The position numbers and the translations under genes are program-made. The notes below the pieces were generated by a model. It did no database searches, was not told where the DNA came from, and worked only from the letters and a program-made list of their open reading frames with translations. Of a DNA stretch of 64,000 bases, positions 52,244 through 63,507 are shown piece after piece (position 1 is the first letter of the stretch; each line of letters starts with the position of its first letter). The DNA is from Endothia cerciana (taxonomy: Eukaryota > Ascomycota > Sordariomycetes > Diaporthales > Cryphonectriaceae): assembly GCA_026119935.1 (NCBI GenBank), contig JALRMH010000016.1, positions 62,001 to 126,000 on the forward strand, in the 5' to 3' direction.

Positions 52244-53306
52244 ATGGCCTCCGAAGTGCTGTCCGCCGATACGCAAACACAATTGCTGGAAGAGATTTGA
52301 ACAATAGCGGCAGCAGGAGATTTGACATCTCTACAGAGCAAGCTGAAACAACTCGGGAGTACTGCACAGCTAGCTGATAACTCGAACCAAGACTGGTTTG
52401 CACCTGACAGAAAGCAATCTATTCTTCAACAAGCCTTTGATGAAGCGGCTAAAGCGGGACATACTGAGATTGCGGTATATTTGCTCGAGCAGCGAAGCTG
52501 TGTTCTATCTTCGTCGGCGGTTGGCGGCGCTTTAGCACACAAGCATTGGGACATAGTCGAGCTGTTTCTGCAAAGCAGTCGGGATATCAACCAACCTATC
52601 CACAGCGGCAATACATTACCTATAATGTGGTGAGTTCCTATTTGAATAAACCTATATATAGTTGTGAATATAGGGGTTTATCAGTGATCTATAATCAATA
52701 TATATATAGCTATATACTTTTAAGATATTTAGCAAGCGCTTAAAAGACTAGTCTTCGACCTGTCTTCGTCACTATCTAATCAAGATAAAGAAGGAATGAA
52801 AATTAACTAATAACCAAGTTAGTGTTTTTCTCCGCAGCAAAGAACATGTCCAGTGGTGCCTGGAACACGGCGCTGATCCAATGATTCGATCAGCGGGCCG
52901 AAATAACCACATGGCTAGTTGGGCTGGCCGATTCTCCTCCGCAAGCGTGCTTATGCTCCTTCGCGCACATGGCACCGACTTCTGCCATTGTAACGCGCTC
53001 CACGAAGCCGCTACGGTGGGTGACAGGGGAGGACGCGTTGAAGCCATGGCATATCTGCTGGACGAGGCTGGCGTATCCATCAATATGCGGTAATGGGAGT
53101 GGGATGACGAGTTCTTCCACGCGAATGGTTCTATAGGATTCGGGACGGCCTTACATGCAGCAGTGCGAGGAAAGAAGGCGGTGCATGTAAAGTTCGTGTT
53201 GGAAAGAGGTGCTGATCCGCTTGTGGAGGATACTAATGGGCGAAAAGCCATTGACCTAGCACGAGATAGTGGCTTTGAGGAGGGACTGGTTTTATTAGAA
53301 CGTTAA
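52244..53306 (+). pseudogene. Ankyrin-repeat protein, two nonsense codons
   Basis: ATG at 52244 (MASEVLSADTQTQLLEEI), TGA, then IAAAGDLTSLQSKLKQLG, AFDEAAKAGHTEIAVYLLEQ and GGALAHKHWDIVELFLQSS; intron 52630..52837; HVQWCLEHGADPMIRSAGRN, SVLMLLRAHGTDFCHCNALH, AMAYLLDEAGVSINMR, TAA at 53092..53094, then WEWDDEFFHANGSIGFGTAL and HAAVRGKKAVHVKFVLERGA DP to TAA at 53304..53306. At least five ankyrin units, family of short fungal ankyrin proteins (about 290 residues). The TAA cannot be spliced out in frame (the GTAATG...ATAG option shifts phase), so both stops are taken as lesions. Function of the parent family unknown. Confidence 0.8.
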
Positions 53307-54933
53307 ACTTAGATAGGGACTTGCACCTAGCCGAGTATCTAGGGAAATTTCTATTGTGTTTACCAGCGTCTAAAAGGGGACTCTGAGTCGCCGTCTCTTG
53401 TTCCGTAGCCGTCATGCTGCGATCCCTGAATAACTTAGGGCTCTCGGTTTGAGAAGAGGTAAACAAAATTTGAAATCGTCTCGTTGAGCGGCCCCGATTT
53501 TGAGAAGGGTGTCATCAGCTTCCCAGGAAGGACGAGCGCTGTGTCAGGGGGAAGATATCGAAACCGGCACTTTGAGCTACCTTAGTCTTGACATGCTTGT
53601 ATCTACTTGTGCTGTCTTCGTGTGCATGCTTATACCCTGGAAATTATGTAGGGCCCAGACGCTCTGTCTGTGTACAGATCTCCAGCCATTTCTGGATATT
53701 CTCGAACCACAACAGTGTTGTCTTCCTCCTTGGTCTTCAGATCACCGATCAACTAGTTGTAGGCCATACGGCCCTACTCACATCTGCGTTCTTCTGCTGA
53801 TTTAGCCCACATACATCGTTCAGTTCTTGCAATACTCGAATACGTTTCTGGTGCATAGCCTCGCATTTCTCTAACACAGTCTCACTTCTGGACGACAGTA
53901 AATCAAGAAAAGGGGTTTCCAGACGCACCAGCACATTTCTCGGGTAATCAATCTCTTGCTATCGTTTTACTTAGCTTTGCATCGATAACAAGGACTGAAG
54001 CCGTCTTTTTGATATTTCCATTGCTAACATAGTGAAAGGGAAGATGCAGGGCGACCATGGAAGACTATATAGAAGCTAAAGAATTCAAGGTCCAAGTGTA
54101 TTTATTTCTGCTGCTTAAATCCTATTGTGATCTCAGAGTCTCTCCTAATCTTTTGCTTAATTTTTTGCTTCTTATGCTCTCCAAATAGAATAGAGGCCCA
54201 TGTCTTTCATTTTTCTATTGCTGACCTGTATTCCGGCCAAAAGCAGGGTTCTCAACCACCATGGCCGATGGGCCCAATCTGAACCTGACCTCGTACTTCA
54301 CCATGCCTCACACATGCATTAAGACCTCAAGTTGCCATCAGTTTCAGGACCTCTCGCACTTCACACCATAGAAAGAAGTGGGAATTCTGAGGAAGACTTC
54401 AGAATTTCTTGAAGGGGCGTGGACTATTTGTCCACTAGACAGGCTTCCAGTTTGCTTGATCAAGAATGCTGTGGTGCTTCTCATCACTAACTTCCTATGA
54501 TTCCTTTGTCACTAAAGTAGAAACACCAATTCCTCACTGAGAAGACCTTTGCGCATCTTTCCATGCTTAAAGCTATGGCCAACCATGTTCCATATGGAGA
54601 AAACGATCTACTTCGGCGCTGCCAGTTCTCTACTGTCTGTGAATGTATTGCAGCTGGAGCGGCCCGAGCAGCCGGCGTGGAAGAGGAATTTGGCTGGCTG
54701 CAGTTATGATAGACTTTGAGACCAGAACAGACACCTGCGAAGCTTGGGTAAAAGTTTCTAGGAGAAGCTTCGGTATTGCCATTTCTACAAAGCATGGTCT
54801 CCTCCCTCCACATTTTTAATTCTACAGCTAGAATGATCGATCGCCCAGCAAATGATGAGAAATAAAGCCCCTAATCATATTTTCAGCCCTTCAGTTCCTC
54901 CCACTTATCACTGCCAGTAGCTTGTCATCACGA
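53307..54933. other. No recognised gene
   Basis: Frames at 53500..53805 (+), 53749..53934 (-) and 54487..54813 (-) have no motif. The right end is upstream of the HEXXH protein gene. Confidence 0.35.
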
Positions 54934-55761
54934 ATGGGCAACAACAAGAAACCCAAGCAAACAACACGAACAGAAGCGTCTCCGAACGCAGATCTGAACA
55001 AACTGCATGATGGCAGGAGCGACAAGAGTGGGAATGTATCAGATTTCACCATCCAGCAGCTTGGGCCGCTGATTATTCTCAAGTTTCACTCACCCAAGTC
55101 TCTGCACCAGGCGTTGGCCAGGCTGGAAACATTCTATGAATCGAAGGCGGATACCGGAAAATACATTGGCCTAGCAGAAGCCGAGACCAAAAGACTCTGC
55201 CCCAACTATACGGCCTTCAACTTGCCCGTCAGCGCAGTTCACAACTGGCTGAACGCCATGCAGGCCGCAGAGTTGGTCACACCCCAGAGCATCGGGGGCA
55301 AGGTTGTACGGGCGTTTCACGACTGGTGGCGCCCTTTCGCAAACGCTTCAGAATCTCGTCTGCTCTCCCATCTTGACCAGCTTGGCTGTCTCGCGGAACC
55401 AAAAGTGCGCGGGAAGGCACCGAGCTTTCTCATCTCCATCTCTGACAAGTCTTCGATCCCACATGAGGCCCTACACGCTCTTTACTTCCTTCACCCAGCC
55501 TATAGGGACCAGGCACAGCAGGTGTGGGATGGGCTTTCCAAGAAGTGCCGATCTATCATACAACATGAAATGTTCCTGAGGGGCTACGGGTGCCATGTCT
55601 GGGTCGACGAGTTCCAGGCGTATATCAGCGAGGACGAGGCCGAGTTCGGGAATAAGACGAAGAAGGAGTGCATAGGAGCGAAGAAGCTGCTTGTGTCAGC
55701 ACAGGTATCGGCGTGGCGAGAACTCGATATTGATATCGGTGTCTTCACCCAAAGTTTCTAA
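54934..55761 (+). CDS. Orphan protein with HEXXH motif, 275 aa
   Basis: Intronless; the ATG at 54934 is preferred (the frame is open a little further up but without ATG). N-terminus MGNNKKPKQTTR is basic and also fits a myristoylation start. An alpha-helical region (LHQALARLETFYE, AFNLPVSAVHNWLNAMQAAE) precedes FLISISDKSSIPHEALHALY with HEALH at 177-181, then RGYGCHVWVDEFQAYISED with an Asp-Glu at 225-226. HEXXH followed at about 45 residues by a conserved-looking Glu is the zincin ligand pattern; I therefore suggest a metallopeptidase-like fold. No named family recognised. Undamaged frame at the edge between the degraded and conserved parts of the window. Confidence 0.7.
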   Translation: MGNNKKPKQTTRTEASPNADLNKLHDGRSDKSGNVSDFTIQQLGPLIILKFHSPKSLHQALARLETFYESKADTGKYIGLAEAETKRLCPNYTAFNLPVSAVHNWLNAMQAAELVTPQSIGGKVVRAFHDWWRPFANASESRLLSHLDQLGCLAEPKVRGKAPSFLISISDKSSIPHEALHALYFLHPAYRDQAQQVWDGLSKKCRSIIQHEMFLRGYGCHVWVDEFQAYISEDEAEFGNKTKKECIGAKKLLVSAQVSAWRELDIDIGVFTQSF

Positions 55762-56734
55762 GTTCAGAGACCAGACAAATACCCCTTCGAGAAGGCCGAT
55801 ACACTCTCATATAGTCGGCGTGGGTGCTGGCTGTGGAGGTGCGGAGGTGGCCAGACTCGTGTCGGTCGCGATAAAGCAATCGACTGAAGGTTTGGAAGAC
55901 TTACTAGCCTGAGCATGGCAAAGTCAAGGGGCTCTTTCCCGCGAGAAGGCTTGGTGAGGTGCCAGGGAGTGTCTGCTAAATACCACAATTACTTGCGTCA
56001 CTTTCGCCTGGTCAGCCATGCGGCCCACTGCAAATGTCTCAAATTCCACATGGCTTCGAAGCCCGAAGAATCTCACGTGAAGTTACCTGAATACATGACC
56101 CTGCTTCTGAAAATACATCTCGGTTTATCCATGCTGTCTACAACAAATGGTCCTGGCCCGGCCCGGCGGGATAATATTATGCTTGGCGGAGTCTGTGCTG
56201 GTCACGCTGCACTCAGCGTGGTGCACTATATTGCCTGTTTACCTCGGCGCTTACTTAGCCTGCATCTAAACAATTGAGGTCAAGATATAGCCGGCGTGGC
56301 TAGTTTCTAGAGAGAAAAAACAGCCACGCCCACACCAACAATACGCGGGGAATACTGCTACGGAGATAGCAGCGCGGGGGGTGGGAGAAGAAAAGAAGAA
56401 AAAGAAGAATGCATGCGCCACTTGCTAAGATTTAGGTAAATGCACAAACTGTGCCAATCAAGATGCATAGCGATCGGACAGCCATGGGAAGAGGCTGGCG
56501 ATCGGTTTGAGTTTACACTCATCCACGCTCGCCGCACTTGGTATGGTCCAACCCGCGCGGTCCGGACTCGCGCAGCCCCAGCGTCATCTGTTTGCGGAAA
56601 ATCCGGCTCTCGGCTGCGTAAACAAAGGCCCGGAGATTTTTGTTATCATGCGCGGCTGGCAAGATTGCATTTACCTTGCTGAACTCCGTCATGAGCATCA
56701 ATTCAGGGCGCTCACCACCTCCAGGCTCATAAAG
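55762..56734. other. Intergenic, upstream of the SAT4-type gene
   Basis: A plus-strand frame 55915..56277 has no motif. An A/G-rich tract (gaagaaaagaagaaaaagaag) lies at 56385-56410. The frame of exon 1 of the next gene is open upstream to 56507 but without an ATG that matches the family. Confidence 0.4.
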
Positions 56735-58091
56735 ATGCCCACGACGTCGACCTTGAGCCCCATCCCGCCACGAGGTCGGTCCCTGGCTCTCATATGCGTG
56801 GCCAGCATATCATGGGCCATTTGTTTCATGATTGTCAGCCTCAGATTATACCTGCGCGCTCACCGGCGGCGACAGGTCATGATGTGGGGTTGGGACGATA
56901 TTATGGCTCTTGCTGGGCTGGTGAGCCGAGACTTCATGACGGTCGAAACCCTTACTGACTCTCGTGAATTCGGATATGCAGATGTTGTTAGGTGTTCTCT
57001 GCGCTTTCGCAAGTAAGTGAAGTTGTTCTTCCAATGCTTGTTAGGGAGAGTACTGTCACAACAGGCTAGGTTCGAGCAATGAAAGGAAGTATAACTAGAA
57101 GGTCTGGCGCTGATTTCCCTGAGTGACAGTCTTCGGTGCCTGCTTTGGCTTCGGTGTCCCGCCGCAGGAAATAAGCAATGAAAACTTCACAGCCGGGCTA
57201 AAATACTTCACCTTATCCTCAGCGACTTATTTCGTTTTGCAGGGCTGCATCAAGACATCCATCGGCATCACTGTCCTGCGGACAATATGCACCACGCGGC
57301 GTCACAGGTACATTGTGTACAGTATAATCATGTCGGCGGTGCTGATGTTTCTGGGATTTTTCGTGTGGCTCTTCTCCAGTTGTCAGCCTGTCGAAGCCCA
57401 TTGGGATGAGAGACTGGGGACATGCAATTACAACGGCTATGCTGTGCTTCTTCATCTGATGTCTAGCATCGCGATCTCCACGGATGCGGCATTCACCTTC
57501 ATGCTTGTATGGGCTATCTGGAGGTTACAGATGCCTGCCAGAAACAAGCACGTACTCATGGGTGTCTTCTCACTGGGGGCCCTCGCCGTTGTGGCCTGTA
57601 CTGCCCGCTGGTGGTTTGTGAGGGTCATGTTAGACCGTCAATCCCCGTGGTTTCTATGTAAGCACCTCTTTGAGTCGTCGTCCGTCAGTCGTTGAAACCT
57701 GCCAGGATGGCTAAGGAGCTGACAAAATGGGCATCCACATGCAGACCGGATTTTCTGGATTGCAACACTCTCAATAATTGAGTGCACGATGGGCCTCATA
57801 GCCGGGTCGATGCCATTCTTGGGAAGTCTTTTACGCTTTTACAAATCGAACAAGATAGATCCTGGACAACCCCCGATTGCAGATCGAACAATTGGAGGAA
57901 CACCATTTGCACCTCTGGGGAGACTGGAGAGTATGTCGATGTCACTCGTTCCGAGAGGGAAAGGAGAAAGCACCGCATACGTCTCCAGTACTGCATCACA
58001 TAGCCGTGCGCGAGACGAAGGGCTGGATCATCATTTTATTATACAGGAGACGTCTTTCGCAGTATCACGGACTGGAACAGGTGAATTGTGA
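56735..58091 (+). CDS. SAT4 / fungal rhodopsin-domain integral membrane protein
   Basis: Four exons, 56735..56920, 56982..57012, 57130..57657 and 57745..58091, all junctions GT-AG and in frame, give 363 residues. Seven membrane segments: LALICVASISWAICFMIVSL (TM1), GWDDIMALAGL plus exon 2 MLLGVLCAFAIFGACFGFGV (TM2-3), FTLSSATYFVLQGCIKTSIG, IIMSAVLMFLGFFVWLFSSC, GYAVLLHLMSSIAISTDAAF, VFSLGALAVVACTARWW, FWIATLSIIECTMGLIAGSM. The WGWDD, SCQPVEAHW and IIEC...G motifs mark the PTH11/SAT4-like family of fungal membrane proteins with extracellular N-terminus and a polar cytosolic tail (about 70 residues here, Ser-rich). Some relatives are surface sensors or lie in biosynthetic clusters. Undamaged; the ATG at 56735 gives the usual short lead before TM1. 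Confidence 0.88.
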
Positions 58092-58580
58092 AAAGATCGC
58101 GTATATACTATAGGGACAGTGGATAATTACTGTCCCACGTAAGATAAGACAAATCACAACGATTGCACTACACTACACACTTCAGAAGTGGGATTACCTA
58201 GGTAGTCAAGTGAATACAGGGGAGAGGTCTCTTATCATGCCTTCTGTGCTCAATTCGATCTCAAACAATGCCATTGCATGATTCGCCTACTGTCCGATGT
58301 GTTTGTGGATTGAGAAGTCTGCGAGGGCGTCTCAGACCCAGGGCCCGTCAGTCAGGATACGCTTACAGTCTTGTTTGAATCAATTGAGCAGTTGAAACGA
58401 GTTCTACCCTCGCTATAATTCGCCTCACGAGATACTTTCTATGCCGGCAAGAGATATGCATCATGAGCACCGGCATTAAATCCAGCGCTCAAAATCGACT
58501 CTAATAATCCCAAGACAAGCCTGCATCGCTTGACACCCCGCATCCGTGCCATTCACCAGAGGCACCATATGTGCCGACTT
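58092..58580. other. Convergent intergenic gap
   Basis: Between the 3' ends of the SAT4-type gene (+) and the amidase (-). Nothing recognised. Confidence 0.45.
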
Positions 58581-60377
58581 TCACATCATTGATAATATCT
58601 GCTTCGTCATCGCCAAAACCTTCTCCTCTTCCAATTTCCTAGCCACGAGCTGAAGACTTATAGGCATGCCATGAAGAAGGTCGGGCTCATCTAGAGTGGC
58701 TTTGAATCAGAGACGATGTTTCAACATTCGCGACATATATGAGGACCTTACATTCAGCGTGGATAGCTTTGCAAGTCTCGCTCAGCGGGGTGTAGTCGTC
58801 TTTGAGAGGCACGTCGACCCCTTTGTCCACAGCCAATCCGGTGGGAAATGATACACACGAGTAGTCCAAAACGTTGAATACACCGGTGTAACCAACTGTA
58901 GGGCGTTTAGTTTGTAGAACCCACAAGTTAGGACTTACTGGGAGAGCTTACCATGCTTGAATTGGCCATTTTTGGGTGAACTGAAAGGAGTTGTAGGGCA
59001 GAGGATCGCGTCTATTCCTGCCTCGTTCCATCTGTCCAGGTATCGCTTCTGAAGATCAGTGCGTTCCAGATGCACCTGCCACATCTCGTAAGTGCTCAGC
59101 TCCCTCGCAACTTCGTAGAAGTCCATCTCGGGCCTCCAGGGCTCTCCAGAACGCTGAAGCTCCTTCTTGATTGACCTGGCCCCATCGGCGACGAACATCC
59201 GCCCCAGGAGCCTGAGCCCCTGTGTCTGATCCTTCGGATCCCACTCCACAATGTCATGACCCGCTGCCTTCAGCTTGTCCACTGTTGCCTTCAGAGCTCG
59301 GGTCACAGGTGGTGTGGGTACCACTATGCCGTCGTTGTACATGACCGCGATCTTGAGGCTCTTGGGTAGGTTGACCTCTCTCCATGGGATAGGTACCATG
59401 CGAGGGTCGTGAAGCCACGGCTCTGCATCAACAATCGCCTTGGCCTCCAGCGTAATGTCTTCAAGCGTCCTCGCCAGGGGCCCATTAACGCTTTGAACAG
59501 CCTCCTGCCCACTCATCCCGCTTCGGCATCTGAGCGTAGGGAAGCGGCCAAAACTCGGACGCAAAGTGAAGATACCGGTGCAGGCCGCCGGTATACGCAG
59601 GCTGCCTCCGATATCCGTCCCGATGCCCAAGCAGCTGCCCTTGAATGCGATGAGTGCAGATTCGCCTCCACTGCTGCCGCCCGAAGTCAGCTGCCTGTTG
59701 AGTGGGTTGACGGTTCGACCGAAGACGTTGTTAACGCTCTCTGCGATCATCATTGCTGTGGGCACATTCGTCTTCACGTAGAACACGGCGCCTGCTTCCT
59801 CCAGCATCGTTGCGAGCGTGGAGTCGTAAGCCGCGGGGTCATCGACATGGCTCACGAAGCCAACTGTCGCATCAAGGCCCTTCAGGTTGAAATTGTCCTT
59901 TAGGGACAGAGGCAGACCATGCAGGGGACCTTTAGGTTTCCCTGTGCGGGCCAGGTGCTCATCGCGTGCCGTTGCTGTCTCTAAAGCCCGGCTGAAGCAC
60001 GTCTCAGAGAGGCAGTTCGTCTACAGTGACAGGTCAGCAAGGCACAGTGGAAATGCGAGTGTTGAAATTCATACCAGTTGGTGGGCGGCGGCCGCCCTTT
60101 TGCAAAAAGCTTTAGTGACATCTACAGACTTAAGGACACCAGAGGAAAGTTTCGAGACTAGCTCCGAGGCTGAGAGGTCGGTGATGGCGAGCTCTTCCTC
60201 GGTGAACCACCCGGAAGACTTGGGCCAGTCCGTCACATCGTTCTGGGATTCCGGAGGCAGCAGATCTGCTGGGATGATCCATTCCCTCGGTATCGAGGCC
60301 AAGAGCGCTTCCCTCTTCCTCGAAGCTATTTGCTCCCAGGCGGCTTCTTGCGAGTTGCTGGCGTTGGAGTCAGACAT
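58581..60377 (-). CDS. Amidase (amidase-signature family)
   Basis: Four exons, complement of 60075..60377, 58952..60020, 58752..58895 and 58581..58690, with introns of 54, 56 and 61 nt in frame, give 541 residues from the ATG at 60377 (MSDSNASNSQ). Amidase-signature hydrolases cleave acyl amides. Landmarks: GPLHGLPLSLKD with catalytic Lys142, TSGGSSGGESALIA with cis-Ser217, GTDIGGSLRIPAACTG with nucleophile Ser241, then GPLARTLEDI and the C-terminal YTGVFNVLDYSCVSFPTG and HGMPISLQLVARKLEEEKVL. The triad numbering happens to equal that of mammalian FAAH. No signal peptide; likely cytosolic. It resembles the fungal acetamidase-like group; substrate unknown (simple amides, acylamides or nitrile-derived amides). 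Intact, divergent from the exopolyphosphatase gene with about 720 bp between starts. Confidence 0.93.
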
Positions 60378-61097
60378 CTTGGCGGTCGTATTCAGCTGGA
60401 AGGCAAGCCTCTGCCCGAGTTGAACAATCGTGTTCTCAGGGTCACCACCTTGGCCTTTTATCTTTGAGGACTCGGTCGGGTTGGTGATCCAAGAACTCCG
60501 GCTGAACCTCAAAGGATTGGTGCTAGACCCTGGATGGATGGTAGACTATAAGATCCGATTGCAACGGCCAACGTACCGGGGCATTCAGCGCCAGCGCATA
60601 AGCGAACAAAAGTGCCAGACGGCCTTCAAGCCGATGACCGGCATGGCGCCGTCTTTGCCGTCCACGTTAGCGCTTGGGCAAGATAAGACCCGGTCCGCAG
60701 CGGGTCCTCTTCTAACCACTCGGCTCAGTGGACACCCCACAGGAATTATAGTGGTATTGCAGGTATAATCAGAAGTCCGAGGGGGGTTTCTTCGTCAGAT
60801 GCAGAATCGCAATGCTGTGTCGAATGGAAAGGTCCACATTGACATGTCACTTGGCCACAATCTTCCAGTTGAAGGGGTCAGGATGGTGTCTGCTCTTGAG
60901 CCTCATACCAACGAGGCTTGGCGACCGTGCCAGGCCTTGGGGCTCTTGGAAATGCGTGGTTACATCATGCGGCGGCAGCAATGTGTTCCACAAAAAAAGC
61001 AAAAAAAAGCGATCCCATCCAGAAACTTCACGACGTCATTTCTCAGACCACCTGGACTTCCTGCTCAACAATGCTCTAGCAGACGCTCACGATCGCA
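60378..61097. other. Divergent promoter region (amidase / exopolyphosphatase)
   Basis: 720 bp between two divergent ATGs, so it carries both promoters. Frames at 60430..60768 and 60799..61107 (+) show no domain. An A-rich run (aaaaaaagcaaaaaaaagcg, 60992-61012) precedes the exopolyphosphatase start. Confidence 0.45.
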
Positions 61098-62465
61098 ATG
61101 GAGTTGAACTTTGTCACGCTGACTCTTGCGCTGCTGGCCTCCATGGGGGCGAGTGCGTCGTTGCCGCAGCTTGAACGAGGCTCGCTGGGGCGGCAGCAGG
61201 TGACTTTACTTGGCTCGCCGGTCAAGGGTGTCGGGCACTTCAGCGAGTGGAGCCGTGGTACCAAGAAGCAATTCCTCATCGACTGGCAGGCCGGGAAGGA
61301 ATCAGAATGGAGTGTTGTGCAGGGCAACGAGGCTGGGGATCTCGACAGCATGACGGCAGCCCTTAGCTGGGCCTATCACCTCGAGCACTCGACGGCCAAC
61401 ACCTCTGACCCTCTCAAGGTCATCACACTGCTGCAGACACCGACTCACGCGCTCGACCTCCGTCCGGAGAATAAACTGGCCCTACACCGCTCGCAGATGA
61501 CTCCTGGTCACGAAGACCTGTTGACATCCGACGAGCTGCCTGAGGACCCGGAAACTCTGGGACCAAAGCTGCGCGGTATCGTACTAGTCGACCACGCCAA
61601 GCCACTCCGCAAATGGCGAGGGGCCAAAATCCTCAGTATATTTGATCACCACGTCGACACCGGGACTGCGCCCGACGCCAAACCTCGAGTTTTCGAGAGG
61701 ACAGCGAGTTGTACGACAATTGTCGCCAGGCAGATGCTCGACGAGCTCGAACAGTTACCAGAGGAGTATCACATGCCACACGAACTGCTCGAGCTGATGT
61801 TGAGCGCCATCGCCATTGATTCGGGTGGTCTCGCGGACGACATCACCACGGCAGCGGATGTCGACGTCGCCAAGCGTGTCCTTCAGCGCAGCAACTGGGC
61901 CGACAGGAAGCTTGACGATGTTATGAAGGGCCTCGATGACGAACTTAAAAAGGCGAAGAAAGATCTTGGCTGTCTAGGCCTCCGAGACCTTCTACGTCGG
62001 GACTGGAAGGGCGATCTGGTCGACACACCTTCACCTCGTACGCCGACTGTTAGTCTGGGTTTCGCTTCCATCCCCTACTCGATGGATCAGCAGATCAACA
62101 AGACCGATTTTCAAGAATTGTTCAACTGGTTCGCTGTCGAAGCTGCCTGGACAGCCGAAGTGGGAGTTGATCTCAGCGTCGTTCTGAGTAAGTACAAAGT
62201 TAAGAAGGAAGGGAAAAAGAGGAAAACTAGGGAGCTTACCCTCGTCGTCCGTGATGATGTGCGGATCAACCAGGAACAGGCGGACTCGCTCTTTCGGACT
62301 GTGAAGAAGACGCTGGAGGAAAACAAGGACTTAGACTTGATACCGTGGCATAGAAGTGGTGAACTTTCTCCTCGGCAGATGGTGTGGACTGAGAGGTCTG
62401 GTGCTAGCAGAAAGGTTGTGAAGCCGATTGTTGAAGAGGCGGTGATGAACTGGGACGAAGTCTGA
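61098..62465 (+). CDS. Exopolyphosphatase (DHH family) with signal peptide
   Basis: 455 residues, intronless, ATG at 61098. DHH-phosphoesterase motifs: VVQGNEAGDLDSM (73-85, motif I), IVLVDHA (161-167, II), IFDHHVDTG (181-189, III, the DHH signature) and AIAIDSGG (IV); a DHHA2-type C-terminal domain follows. This matches fungal PPX1-type exopolyphosphatases, which release orthophosphate from polyphosphate using divalent metal. Unlike cytosolic yeast PPX1, it opens with a hydrophobic leader (LTLALLASMGASASLP) that reads as a signal peptide, suggesting a secreted or vacuolar enzyme. The leader could also be an alternative start; the next Met (16) is still inside it. Undamaged. Confidence 0.9.
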   Translation: MELNFVTLTLALLASMGASASLPQLERGSLGRQQVTLLGSPVKGVGHFSEWSRGTKKQFLIDWQAGKESEWSVVQGNEAGDLDSMTAALSWAYHLEHSTANTSDPLKVITLLQTPTHALDLRPENKLALHRSQMTPGHEDLLTSDELPEDPETLGPKLRGIVLVDHAKPLRKWRGAKILSIFDHHVDTGTAPDAKPRVFERTASCTTIVARQMLDELEQLPEEYHMPHELLELMLSAIAIDSGGLADDITTAADVDVAKRVLQRSNWADRKLDDVMKGLDDELKKAKKDLGCLGLRDLLRRDWKGDLVDTPSPRTPTVSLGFASIPYSMDQQINKTDFQELFNWFAVEAAWTAEVGVDLSVVLSKYKVKKEGKKRKTRELTLVVRDDVRINQEQADSLFRTVKKTLEENKDLDLIPWHRSGELSPRQMVWTERSGASRKVVKPIVEEAVMNWDEV

Positions 62466-63507
62466 AAGGTGTGGCCTTTGAATATTTGTAACACTGCGCC
62501 CAAGTATCAAGGTTGACGAACTGTCCTGTGTTCTTAGATAGAGGATAATCGCGGTTAGACTAAGTCACAGCAACGTCTGAGAGTTCACAGCGTGGCACCA
62601 CCATCCCGAGCTGTCTTGTGAGGCATGATCCATCGTCTCTTGTGCCTTTCTGGGCCTTGGGGGGTAGGCAATAAAATTCTGATTTTGCTTCGAGGGAAGC
62701 ATATCCCTCATGACGTAGCACTGCCTTCTACCTCGCCTGAGTATCAGATGCTAGGCATCATACAGGCGTATATGCATAGCCTCGTCTAATTTCCCAGGAG
62801 AGACACCCACACTTCATCCTGGCAGCTCGGCAATCCGTGGAAGATACTTCCTTTTCAGCAGAAGAGGAGAGGGTCTTGCTGGGTAGTTCGCATAACTTTC
62901 GAGCCCTCTCTGGTTGGAGATAGAGAACTTTTCAGCAAAGATATGCAGTAAGCTGACGGATCTTCCTGTCAGAAGTATTGATTATCAGCCCCCAAATAGC
63001 AGAAGGGTAGAGATTAGTTGCACTCTTCTGAAGAAATGCTGTAAGCCGCTTTTCGCCCCATGCAGTCTCCAATGCATGAAAGCTCAACTGTTCGCCGGTC
63101 CTGACTTTTAACATGGACCTCCATACCAGCATACAACCACGTATCATTTGCCCCATTGGGCGGCCGATAACATTGAAGGCGGGGAAAGACTTGTCAGCAC
63201 CTTAATATCGCCTGTTACAAGCGGTGCCTCACTCGTATACGTACTTACAGACACCATGTCTGTTTGGGTTGCTAAAAGATATGGTAGTCAATATATGCAA
63301 TAATTGCCGTAGCATAGCGTGCTCGCAGTCATTGCTTTTCGTTAATGATAGTCGTGCCCTTGAATATTCCATATCACCGGCGCCTAAGGCGTCAAAAATG
63401 CATACAACCTCTACCGTGCAGAGTCACTTTTTCTTCTTCAGCTTTGACCTGATTATTACGTGACCTTTTATAACAACAAGCATCCGGAAGTGACCAATAT
63501 TGCTGCT
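62466..63507. other. No recognised gene
   Basis: Short frames only (62914..63111 and its antisense). The right end is upstream of the MFS relic. Confidence 0.4.

Noticed and set aside
53091..53137. Intron GTAATG...CTATAG in the ankyrin gene
   Set aside because: Splicing would shift the downstream ankyrin frame, whereas read-through of the TAA keeps it.
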